64,000 bases of DNA, taken from Paenibacillus terrigena DSM 21567. GTDB lineage: Bacteria; Bacillota; Bacilli; Paenibacillales; Paenibacillaceae. The translations under genes and the position numbers were made by a program. This document shows, one piece after another, positions 8,788 to 15,819 of this stretch (positions are counted from its first letter, which is position 1; the number at the start of each line of letters is the position of its first letter). The notes beneath the pieces are model-generated. The model had not been told where the DNA came from. It did no database searches and was given only the letters and a program-made list of their open reading frames with translations. The stretch is from contig NZ_KB895416.1 of the NCBI RefSeq assembly GCF_000374845.1, positions 310,001 through 374,000 of the forward strand, read 5' to 3'.

Positions 8788-8947
8788 AGCTAACATTACA
8801 TTCCTGCGTCATCGCTAACGCTCCTCGGTCACCGAGAGGATTTTCGGAGAAGTTAAATCAGGCGACACATCCAACCGGCTAAGTCTGACGACCCGGCAAC
8901 TTTGTTGCCTTAAGCCGTTTGGACGTCAGGAATGCGAAACGTTAGAC
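8788..8947 (+). repeat. attC-like site 4
   Basis: 160 bases from AGCTAAC to GTTAGAC. AGCTAAC complements GTTAGCT at 8226. The inner boxes have changed together to ATTCCTG/CAGGAAT. Confidence 0.85.
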
Positions 8948-8983
8948 GAAATTCTTAAATAAGATAACAAAGGAAGGGAAAAT

Positions 8984-10384
8984 ATGTTCAAAAATAATTA
9001 TGAAATATTAGAAAGTCTTACTTTTTTCTTTGATATCAATGAATTTGAAAAAGCTGACATTAGAATTCATGATAAGCAAATCTTTCTACTTGAAGATATG
9101 TTAGCGCTTATACTAAGAATTTCTACCGAAGAACTGTTGTCGATGACAGTTAAAAACATAGTAGAAGGAAAAATAAATATAAATGATCATCTTAGGTACT
9201 ATGCTTGGTACGGCAGTAGTGGGGGGAAATTATATAAACTTATTGGAGATAAAGTCACACTTTATAAAAGAAATTCTGAGCCAACTTTAGAAGATGATCA
9301 ATTAAAATTAATATTCTCGCACGAGGCAATTGATATTTTGATGGATGATTTTAATTATAACATTAAAAATCAATTTTTTAGTTATTGTGATGAAGTGATC
9401 AGAAGGGCGAACCAATATAATAGCTACCTACAATTTATTGTTGCAGGAACAGATGAGAGTATTTCGATGCTTGAATTTAATAGCAGCTATAGTACTTTTA
9501 TTATGAGTATGCCTGAACATAACATTTTTCTGAGAGAAAATTGGAATATATCTGATGTTTTTCATTATGACACGAGATTTAAAAAATCTATTTTGCCAGA
9601 GTACAAGGTAGTTTCTCTAATATCAAGTGTTAGGGTTGGCGAAATAGATGATGTGAAAAACAAAGAAGGACAGATTGAGAATAACTATATTCATGAGCTG
9701 TTATTTAAACAAGACGTAGAGGAACTTCTTCATAAATTTAAATTAATTAGGTTAGTTACTACTGCTCCAATTTACTGTACGGAAATAATGACTCAATTTA
9801 AGTATACCTTCATAGGGATTCCTCAATATCTCCAACCACCTCAGATCACTAAAACAAATGAAGCGATTTATAAATTTAATAATATTAATGCTGAATTAAT
9901 TAATTCAGTATTTAATGAATTTTCCTTGCCTATTGATAATGAAGTATTAAATTTGCTTCTTGTCAATTATGATTATTCATTTTATGTACCGGACGATGTA
10001 GCAATATTAATTCTAGTAAGTTGTTTGGAAATTATTTATCATCCTGGAGATAAAGATGAATTAAAGTTCCGGATAGCTAGGAATGCTACAATATTTTTAG
10101 GAACAAACGAAGAAGAAAGCACTTTATTATTTGATGAGATAAAAAAGTTGTATGATATAAGATCATCATTAGTACACACTGGGAAATTCAATCTCTCAAA
10201 ATATAGATATTCAAATAAAGAAGAAGTAATTTATCGATTAAAGAAAATAGTAAGTACTTCAATTCTAAAATATAAAAATGAAATAGTAGATAATAATGTG
10301 ACTAAAACAGAGTTTTTTGATCAATTAAATAAATCTGGATTTGGTGATTATCCGTTTAACAGTTACAAAGTAAACTTATTTTAG
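8984..10384 (+). CDS. Cassette 5: large protein with a C-terminal HEPN-type motif
   Basis: 466 aa, the largest cassette ORF. The last ~120 residues contain a helical region with RSSLVH (Arg393 to His398), the R-x4-H motif of HEPN ribonucleases, in a context (YDIRSSLVHTGKF) like the C-terminal domain of ApeA-type proteins. The first ~300 residues are not recognised. HEPN proteins often act in phage defence or toxin systems by cutting RNA; a defence role here is inference. AAGGAAGGG upstream fixes ATG 8984. Coding sequence is markedly AT-rich. No partner antitoxin gene is present in the unit. Confidence 0.7.
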   Translation: MFKNNYEILESLTFFFDINEFEKADIRIHDKQIFLLEDMLALILRISTEELLSMTVKNIVEGKININDHLRYYAWYGSSGGKLYKLIGDKVTLYKRNSEPTLEDDQLKLIFSHEAIDILMDDFNYNIKNQFFSYCDEVIRRANQYNSYLQFIVAGTDESISMLEFNSSYSTFIMSMPEHNIFLRENWNISDVFHYDTRFKKSILPEYKVVSLISSVRVGEIDDVKNKEGQIENNYIHELLFKQDVEELLHKFKLIRLVTTAPIYCTEIMTQFKYTFIGIPQYLQPPQITKTNEAIYKFNNINAELINSVFNEFSLPIDNEVLNLLLVNYDYSFYVPDDVAILILVSCLEIIYHPGDKDELKFRIARNATIFLGTNEEESTLLFDEIKKLYDIRSSLVHTGKFNLSKYRYSNKEEVIYRLKKIVSTSILKYKNEIVDNNVTKTEFFDQLNKSGFGDYPFNSYKVNLF

Positions 10385-10431
10385 GAATTGTTATAAGCAT
10401 GACGTCGTAACCTATATCAAAGAAGAACTTC

Positions 10432-10552
10432 GTCTAACATAATATTCATGCATCAGGCATCCGCCCTCGGTCCGGCAGAGGGATTTCAGAAAGTTAGGCG
10501 TAGCCGGACACATCCGACTAAGTCGGACATCATGAATACAGGAACGTTAGAA
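10432..10552 (+). repeat. attC-like site 5 (short form)
   Basis: 121 bases from GTCTAAC to GTTAGAA, the shortest site. GTCTAAC complements GTTAGAC at 8941. Inner boxes ATTCATG/CATGAAT pair. The second internal arm is shorter than in other sites. Confidence 0.8.
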
Positions 10553-10590
10553 GAAATACCCGAATAAATTAATAAATGAGTGAGATGAAA

Positions 10591-11022
10591 ATGCAGTGGA
10601 GCAAATTAAAAAAACGAATTGAAAGTAACTTTTGTGAAGAATTACAAGATAGAGTTACTTTATTTAGCACTTGGTATAAGCAAGGTGGAAGTCCTGGAAA
10701 AGGAAGAGCTGCAGTATTATTGGATAAAACCGAGATTTACGAAGCTAATACTGATAAGTGGTTAATGAATAAACAAGAAACGAATGATAATATTTTAATA
10801 GAAAGATTTGAATTTCATAAATTACTGGAAGAATATTCGAGTTGTTCTATTGAAGAATTGTTAGTATCTAAGCACGAATTAATTCGAGGACTAGCAATAA
10901 TTGATAAGAGAGTAGGGAAACGCACGCTAATAAATATGAACAAACTTGAAGGTGAATTCATGAAGAAATTATATAAAGTAAGATGCGAAATTGAAGGAAT
11001 AAGTATAAAGGACACTATCTAA
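10591..11022 (+). CDS. Cassette 6: SF0329 family protein of unknown function
   Basis: 143 aa from ATG 10591, chosen because the family begins MQWSKLKKR; in-frame ATGs at 10576 and 10585 would add five or two residues, and no start has a strong ribosome binding site. The N-terminal pattern (MQWSKLKKRIES, DRVTLFSTWY, DKTEIYEANT) matches the small SF0329 family as I remember it. The C-terminus is helical and charged. No enzyme motif is seen and the family function is not known to me. Confidence 0.6.
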   Translation: MQWSKLKKRIESNFCEELQDRVTLFSTWYKQGGSPGKGRAAVLLDKTEIYEANTDKWLMNKQETNDNILIERFEFHKLLEEYSSCSIEELLVSKHELIRGLAIIDKRVGKRTLINMNKLEGEFMKKLYKVRCEIEGISIKDTI

Positions 11023-11047
11023 GTAGATTCAAGAAGTCGGGTACATC

Positions 11048-11206
11048 ATCTAATATCATATCTACGCTGCGGCCTGATGCCCTTCGTCTGCAAGAAGAAT
11101 TTCGAAGAAGCAAAGTCAGCAGACAACCCTGCACTGCCTAACCGCATCGCGGCCGGGACTACGTCCCTTAAGGCAGTGAGGGTTCGTAGATACATAAACG
11201 TTATGA
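11048..11206 (+). repeat. attC-like site 6
   Basis: 159 bases from ATCTAAT to GTTATGA. The 5' box differs from the expected TTCTAAC at two positions, but bases further out (TCGGGTA) exactly complement TACCCGA at the start of cassette 6. Inner boxes ATCTACG/CGTAGAT pair. Confidence 0.8.
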
Positions 11207-11237
11207 GAAATATGACAAATAGAAAGAAGCGATTATC

Positions 11238-11978
11238 TTGAATGAAATAATGCAATTAATAGAAAAGCTCTCTTGGGATGCTCCGGATGAAGAAAAATCA
11301 AATGCTAAGATACAACTAAAAGAGATTAATGATAAAGATCTTCATTTTTTAGTGCAGCCCTTAACTAAAGGACATTGGGACGGAGCTGCAGAAGTAATCG
11401 TTAGCTTAGGCTATCCAAGGGTACAGAGGATCCTTCCAGGATTACTTGAATGGATACAAGATTTGAACTGGCCAGGTGCAATGGTAATTGCAGACTTTTT
11501 AAAAACAATTGGCAGTCCACTAATTCCTTTTATAAGAGATGTTTTACAACAACATTCAGACGATGATGTTTGGATAGGATGGATATTTTCTCAAATTATT
11601 AATGAATGGTCTACAGAACATATAACTCAATTAAAAGAAGAATTAATTCTGATTTCACAAAGAAGAGATAATGATATCGAAGCATCGAGATTATTATTAA
11701 ATCACAAGTTATTATCAAAACAAGAAATATTATCGAAATTAGAAGAGAAGAAAAACAATACGGAACTAGAACTTCACGAACTTATTGAACAGTATCCAAA
11801 TGTAGATTGCGAAAAGCTTAATCGTGAATTTCGTGATCTTATTTTCAAACCAAATTTATCTAAAGATTTTTATGAGCGCAATTTGGAACAATTTTCTTTT
11901 TGCAATAAGACATCCTATTTGAGAGAGTACTTGAATGATATTGATAGTTTTGTCGAGGAAGTGTCATACTTCGCATAA
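11238..11978 (+). CDS. Cassette 7: DUF5071 domain protein
   Basis: 246 aa. Residues ~30-135 carry the DUF5071 pattern (ILPGLLEWIQDLNWPGA, then IPFIRDVLQQHSDDDVWIGW), a repeat-like helical domain of unknown role; the C-terminal ~100 residues are helical and unassigned. The start is TTG 11238 with a weak AAGAAG site, or ATG 11250. The TAA stop (11976-11978) lies inside the attC box GCATAAC, so gene and recombination site are fused as closely as possible. Confidence 0.65.
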   Translation: MNEIMQLIEKLSWDAPDEEKSNAKIQLKEINDKDLHFLVQPLTKGHWDGAAEVIVSLGYPRVQRILPGLLEWIQDLNWPGAMVIADFLKTIGSPLIPFIRDVLQQHSDDDVWIGWIFSQIINEWSTEHITQLKEELILISQRRDNDIEASRLLLNHKLLSKQEILSKLEEKKNNTELELHELIEQYPNVDCEKLNREFRDLIFKPNLSKDFYERNLEQFSFCNKTSYLREYLNDIDSFVEEVSYFA

Positions 11979-12135
11979 CACCATATCTACGCTGAGTCGC
12001 TATGCTCCTTGGTCTGCCGAGGATTTTTCGAGGAAGAGTAATCAGCAGACAACCCATGCAAGGCAAGTGGCGAAGCCACCCAGTCGCTGACGCTCCTTTA
12101 AGCCTTTCGGGTTCGTAGATACAAGAACGTTATCT
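11973..12135 (+). repeat. attC-like site 7
   Basis: 163 bases from GCATAAC to GTTATCT. GCATAAC matches the complement of GTTATGA at 11200 with one mismatch; the outer TGTCATA matches fully. Inner boxes ATCTACG/CGTAGAT pair. Confidence 0.85.
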
Positions 12136-12179
12136 GAAATACGACAAGTGCTGAATTAATTTTTTTGGAGGTAAGGGCA

Positions 12180-12533
12180 ATGAAGCAATTGAATTTAAGT
12201 ACAATTATTAGTTCTTTTATATTAGGTATTTCAATTGTTATTAGTGGCTTGATTATTAGTAATTCTGAACAGAAAGAGGTAAGAATAAATGAAAAGCATC
12301 AAAAGGAATACAAGCCATTAATGACAATTAAAGAAACATCTGAATACCTGAATTTAAGTGAACTGCAAGTTAAAACGATCATATCAAGTGAAGAAACCAT
12401 GTTAAGAGCCTCGGGTTCATATACTGGCATGATGTTACCCATTATTAGAATTGGGACCGATATTTATATAAGTACAGATGAATTAAAGGAATGGATAAAA
12501 CAGTCAACAACAGAGAGAAAACAATATCAGTGA
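12180..12533 (+). CDS. Cassette 8: membrane-anchored excisionase-type HTH protein
   Basis: 117 aa. An N-terminal membrane helix (IISSFILGISIVISGLII, residues ~8-25) is followed by a short linker and an excisionase/MerR-like winged-helix pattern: LMTIKETSEYLNLSELQVK and, after a turn, IYISTDELKEWIKQS. GGAGGTAAGGG sets ATG 12180. DNA-binding domains tethered to the membrane are uncommon; alternatively the domain may bind something other than DNA. Sole ORF of its unit. Confidence 0.6.
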   Translation: MKQLNLSTIISSFILGISIVISGLIISNSEQKEVRINEKHQKEYKPLMTIKETSEYLNLSELQVKTIISSEETMLRASGSYTGMMLPIIRIGTDIYISTDELKEWIKQSTTERKQYQ

Positions 12534-12560
12534 TAGTATTTTCGAAGAAGGTCGTACTTC

Positions 12561-12775
12561 AGATAACATCGTTTTCCTGCATCGCAGCTTACGCTGCTCG
12601 GTCCGCCCGAAGAGAGAAGAAATTCATTACGAAGTTGTTTCAGAAGCAAGGAAGTAAATTCAGGCGGACATATCTGCAAGGCTAAGTGGCAGAGCCACCC
12701 GGCGAGAATGAATTGCTTCGCAATATTTATTTAGCAGCTTAAGCCTTACGACATCAGGAAACACAAACGTTAGAG
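12561..12775 (+). repeat. attC-like site 8 (long form)
   Basis: 215 bases from AGATAAC to GTTAGAG, with longer internal arms than other sites. AGATAAC complements GTTATCT at 12129. Inner boxes TTTCCTG/CAGGAAA are a further co-varied pair. Confidence 0.85.
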
Positions 12776-12800
12776 GAAATTAACGAAAGAAGGGGAGAAT

Positions 12801-13340
12801 ATAAAAAATAAATATACTATAGTCATCTTATTCTTTTTTATATTTTTAATAGTTTTAACTTCGCCAGTATCTATAAAAGCTATTAATAGCTTTGTACAAA
12901 CCGAAAGAATTGCGAAGGATGTTGAAGAAGCAATAAATGCATACTTTAAAGCTAATTGTAAACCACCAATACTAATTCGAAATCTGTGGATAAAGAAACA
13001 TGATTTTCGTATTGGTGGTCCTGAATTTTATTACGGATTTGAATATAATTATGAAGGACTATGGAGAGAATATAGCGATCCTGCAGGTGGTGAAGACTAT
13101 ATTTATATATCATTATCAAACCAAATTAACTGTATTAAGAACGACAATAAACTAGTTTATGATGATACTGAAAAAAGAATAGTTATAGAAGATGAAAATA
13201 AAAATTATGATATTAATGTATGGATATGGGGTAGCTTTGAGAGAGGTTTGTTATTAATTTATTCTGGGTTTATTTTTATTATTGATCTATTAATATCTAT
13301 TATTTGGGCAGTTGTTATTTTCGTGAAAGCAAAAAAGTGA
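12801..13340 (+). CDS. Cassette 9: membrane protein with ATA start
   Basis: A 179-codon open frame with no ATG, GTG or TTG near its start. AAGGGGAG at 12790-12797 is followed by ATA at 12801, the likely initiation codon. The product has an N-terminal membrane helix (TIVILFFFIFLIVLT), about 110 soluble residues with two cysteines (motif YYGFEYNYEGLWREY), and a C-terminal helix (LLIYSGFIFIIDLLISIIW). The layout matches the cassette 3 product. Function unknown. The open frame is sequence fact; the ATA start is inference. It would be missed by gene finders that require standard starts. Confidence 0.65.
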   Translation: MKNKYTIVILFFFIFLIVLTSPVSIKAINSFVQTERIAKDVEEAINAYFKANCKPPILIRNLWIKKHDFRIGGPEFYYGFEYNYEGLWREYSDPAGGEDYIYISLSNQINCIKNDNKLVYDDTEKRIVIEDENKNYDINVWIWGSFERGLLLIYSGFIFIIDLLISIIWAVVIFVKAKK

Positions 13341-13368
13341 TTAGTGATTCGAAGAAGTCGTTAACTTC

Positions 13369-13526
13369 CTCTAACACCGTATCTACGCTGCGGGCTACAC
13401 CCTTGGTTCGCAAGGAGAGATGGCAGAGAAGTGGAATCAGCTCACAACCCTGCGAGGCTAAGTCCGTTGGACCCGGCGCGTATGCGCCTTAAGCCTCTCG
13501 GGTTCGTAGATACAAGAACGTTATCT
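13369..13526 (+). repeat. attC-like site 9
   Basis: 158 bases from CTCTAAC to GTTATCT. CTCTAAC complements GTTAGAG at 12769, and 17 of 18 bases pair when the arms are extended. Inner boxes ATCTACG/CGTAGAT pair. Confidence 0.88.
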
Positions 13527-13577
13527 GAAATAACTTGAAACTCAACACATATATAAAACAAAGGTGGTAACACTTTA

Positions 13578-14057
13578 ATGAATTATAAATTAATTCAAGC
13601 TTCTAAAAAATATGAAGATATCATAAGAAACCTAATGCAATTTTATATTTATGATTTCTCTGAATTTGTAAAATGTGATGTAGAAGATGATGGATTATTT
13701 GGAGCATATCCATATTTGGAAGAGTATTGGAAAGAAGTTAATCATCGATTTCCATATGTCATTAAGCAAGAAGATAAGTATATAGGTTTTGTGTTAGTAA
13801 GATTTATTGAATCAGAAGAGCGGAATTACTACTCGATTGCGGAGTTTTTTATTATGAAGAAATATAGAAAAGAAGGAATAGGTAAAGCAGTAGCAAAACA
13901 AATATTTGATTTACATAAGGGGCAGTGGGAAGTTTATCAATTAGAAAGCAACAAACCAGCTCAGGTATTTTGGAATAAGGTCATAAATGAATACACGCAA
14001 GGTGAATTTAAAGATCGGATTGAAAATAGTAGAAAGATACAAGATTTTAATAGCTAA
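13578..14057 (+). CDS. Cassette 10: GNAT family N-acetyltransferase
   Basis: 159 aa. Motif A is seen as YSIAEFFIMKKYRKEGIGKAVA (KxGxG-type acetyl-CoA loop, residues ~92-110), followed by WEVYQLESNKPAQVFWNKVI, typical of the subgroup that has NxxAxxFW near the C-terminus. AAGGTGGT precedes ATG 13578. Substrate unknown. A truncated relative lies at 22395-22634 and another C-terminal fragment at 45013-45198. Confidence 0.85.
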   Translation: MNYKLIQASKKYEDIIRNLMQFYIYDFSEFVKCDVEDDGLFGAYPYLEEYWKEVNHRFPYVIKQEDKYIGFVLVRFIESEERNYYSIAEFFIMKKYRKEGIGKAVAKQIFDLHKGQWEVYQLESNKPAQVFWNKVINEYTQGEFKDRIENSRKIQDFNS

Positions 14058-14079
14058 ATCAAAGAAGTCATGTTACATC

Positions 14080-14226
14080 AGATAACACCGTTTTCCAGCT
14101 GCGTCGCTTTCGCTCCTTGGTCTGCCCGATGCATTTCGAGACAACCCTGCGTGGCTAAGTGGCGAAGCCACCCAATCGCTACGCTCCTTAAAGCCTCTCA
14201 GGTTCGTAGATACAAGAACGTTATCA
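14080..14226 (+). repeat. attC-like site 10, chimeric
   Basis: 147 bases from AGATAAC to GTTATCA. AGATAAC complements GTTATCT at 13520. The left inner box (TTTCCAG) is of the site 8 type, while the right one (CGTAGAT) is of the site 3/6/7/9 type, so they do not pair. Internal arms are present. Confidence 0.75.
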
Positions 14227-14531
14227 TGGTGCTTTTTTGTGGGCTAATTTAAGCATGCTTCCTTTTTACCAGCCAATCACAGTCAAGATTTAGTAAGTTT
14301 AAGGCTTCAGAACTCCAATGAATGCGGCCTAACCAACTAAATCGGGGTATGAATTCTTAACCCAGTGCTAATCTTTTAAGCATAAAAGAAAAAGCTCATC
14401 CCCGATTGATTGGGATGAGCTTAATATACCAACACCATGTTCACGCATCGGGCTTCCACACTTACTAACCGCATTGCGGTCGGCACCTGACTGTGCATTA
14501 AGTCGGTGGGACGTCGTGATTTGTATTACGT
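14227..14531 (+). other. Decayed right end of the array, no gene
   Basis: After the last clear boundary there is no ORF. 14271-14322 is about 83% identical to 22666-22717 (43 of 52 bases by eye). 14428-14531 is an attC remnant: AACACCATGTTCACGCATC, an arm TAACCGCATTGCGGTCGG, then TTAAGTCGGTGGGACGTCGTGA, very like the right half of site 1 but without a good terminal box. Confidence 0.55.
14391..14422 (-). terminator. Rho-independent terminator of the YheO-like gene
   Basis: Stem AAGCTCATCCC/GGGATGAGCTT; on the minus strand it is followed by TTTTTCTTTT. It lies beyond the attC remnant, which is therefore transcribed with the regulator. Confidence 0.75.
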
Positions 14532-14544
14532 GGTGCCACCTCGT

Positions 14545-15234
14545 TTATTTTATTTTATTCAAGTATCTGTAGATCGTCGCTTCGGAAGCTTCCAAATGTT
14601 TGGCAACCTCGCTTACGCCACCTTTAAGCAGAAATACCCCTTTTTCGTTTAACTTTCTAACGACATCGATTTTCTCTTTAGGCGACATGCGCTCAGGCGC
14701 GATTTCGCTCTCAGATAATACGCCTTTAATCAATGATAAGAGGAGATCTTCGATGTTGTCCTCGAAGCTTTCCAGTACGTTAAGATCCAACGCCGATTTT
14801 TGCTGCTCCGTATGATTTGGTTCGTTGATAGCCATGGTTGTAAAGTTGGCAAGCATAATGGCATCTTCAATAACACTTCGTGCCGATATAAGATCGGATA
14901 GGTCGACGTTCACGCAGATCATGCCGATAATTTCATTCTGTTCATCCTTGATAAAATAACTCGAAGAACGAAAAGGCTTCTTGCTCTTGCCGACGCTTTC
15001 GTAATTGCAGATGAAATGTTTGTCTTTATAGTTTTTATCCTTCAATACTTTTAAAGCAAGGTCCGTAATGGGGCCGTTCACTTTTCTGCCGCTAATATGT
15101 CCATTAACAATCTCAACGATTGAGTTGTCCGGCTTCGTCACATCGTGCAGCACAACCTCGCAATTCTTACCCAAGATTTCACCAATAAAGTGAACAATCG
15201 GAATATACATCGTGAGTCTATCTGAATCATCCAT
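14545..15234 (-). CDS. YheO/DauR-like PAS and helix-turn-helix regulator
   Basis: 229 aa from ATG 15234, preceded by AAAGGAG. The N-terminal two thirds is a YheO-type PAS domain (VHFIGEILGKNCEVVLHDV, NGHISGRKVNGPITD); the C-terminus is the matching HTH (KGVFLLKGGVSEVAKHLEA, SEATIYRYLNKIK). In DauR and relatives this layout controls catabolism of amino-acid-like compounds. It is divergent from ridA-MFS-isomerase, and a perfect 19-base palindrome lies between them, so it probably regulates that operon. The ligand is unknown. Confidence 0.85.
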   Translation of the reverse strand: MDDSDRLTMYIPIVHFIGEILGKNCEVVLHDVTKPDNSIVEIVNGHISGRKVNGPITDLALKVLKDKNYKDKHFICNYESVGKSKKPFRSSSYFIKDEQNEIIGMICVNVDLSDLISARSVIEDAIMLANFTTMAINEPNHTEQQKSALDLNVLESFEDNIEDLLLSLIKGVLSESEIAPERMSPKEKIDVVRKLNEKGVFLLKGGVSEVAKHLEASEATIYRYLNKIK

Positions 15235-15322
15235 TTTTACCACTCCTTTACCTTCCGGTTCTCATATTCCGAGTCTAACAATAAAGAATTATTATTTCAA
15301 TAAAAAATTCTCAAAAAAAGTA

Positions 15323-15388
15323 TTGTAATCATGAGAAACATGTATTAAAATAAAATCATCGCAATAATAAATTATCATCATGATAATT
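15323..15388 (+). promoter_or_regulatory. Promoter and operator of the ridA operon
   Basis: TTGTAA (15323-15328) and TAAAAT (15346-15351) with a 17-base spacer form a promoter. A perfect palindrome AATTATCATCATGATAATT (15370-15388) starts about 19 bases after the -10 box, where a repressor could block transcription. The bound protein is probably the divergent YheO-like regulator (inference). Confidence 0.6.
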
Positions 15389-15411
15389 ATTCACTATTAG
15401 GAGGACATCAC

Positions 15412-15792
15412 ATGCATACAACAATTTCAACCCAGAATGCTCCAGGAGCCATCGGACCTTATTCTCAGGCTGCTAAGATCGGAAACCTTGTTTTCGTATC
15501 CGGCCAACTTCCGATCAATCCTCAAACGAATGAAATGCCTGAATCTGTCGAAGAGCAAGCCAAACAATCGCTCGAGAATGTAAAAGCAATTTTAGAGGCT
15601 GCAGGCTGCAATTTGAAGAACGTTGTGAAGACGATTATCTTTTTGAAAGATATGAATACATTCGCAAAGGTAAATGAGGTTTACTCTTCGTATTTTGAAG
15701 GCAACTATCCGGCACGAAGCACGATTGAAGTTGCACGGCTGCCAAAGGATGCCTTGGTAGAAATCGAAGTAACAGCTTTTATTGAAGAATAA
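15412..15792 (+). CDS. ridA: RidA family enamine/imine deaminase
   Basis: 126 aa, exact family length. Hallmarks: N-terminal GAIGPYSQA, FVSGQLPI, and YPARSTIEVARLP with the conserved arginine that binds the carboxylate of imine intermediates, then VEIEVTAFIEE. AGGAGG sets ATG 15412. RidA hydrolyses reactive 2-aminoacrylate-type intermediates made by PLP enzymes. In this operon, with a transporter and a TIM-barrel isomerase, it is more likely a pathway-specific relative. Confidence 0.9.
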   Translation: MHTTISTQNAPGAIGPYSQAAKIGNLVFVSGQLPINPQTNEMPESVEEQAKQSLENVKAILEAAGCNLKNVVKTIIFLKDMNTFAKVNEVYSSYFEGNYPARSTIEVARLPKDALVEIEVTAFIEE

Positions 15793-15819
15793 GAAGTTGG
15801 GGAAGGGAATGAGTAGAAT

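Larger units (their letters stand above)
5978..14226 (+). mobile_element. Integron-like gene-cassette array of ten units without an intact integrase
   Basis: Ten consecutive units begin with GTTANNN at 5978, 6838, 7447, 8226, 8941, 10546, 11200, 12129, 12769 and 13520; the last ends at 14226. Each has an ORF on the + strand followed by a long palindromic attC-like element whose 5' box (NNNTAAC) complements that unit's own start, not its neighbour's. Complementarity covers 14-18 of the first 16-19 bases of every unit. The ORFs are visibly more AT-rich than the flanks. This is the cassette logic of integrons. Complete integrons are, to my knowledge, rarely if ever reported in Bacillota, and the sites are longer and more branched than class 1 attC sites. 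Confidence 0.85.

Noticed and set aside
5978-14226. CRISPR array or satellite repeat
   Set aside because: The repeats are 120-215 bases, imperfectly palindromic, spaced by gene-sized segments of 480-1500 bases, and differ in their variable boxes; no cas genes or short spacers.
8071-14226. tRNA genes inside the repeats (GGGTTCG T-loop-like strings, cloverleaf-like folds)
   Set aside because: No acceptor stem, anticodon arm or discriminator arrangement fits; GGGTTCG belongs to the paired inner box region of attC.
5893-14226. Insertion sequence or transposon with terminal inverted repeats
   Set aside because: There is no transposase, the inverted ends differ from unit to unit, and no flanking target duplication is seen; the cassette model explains more.
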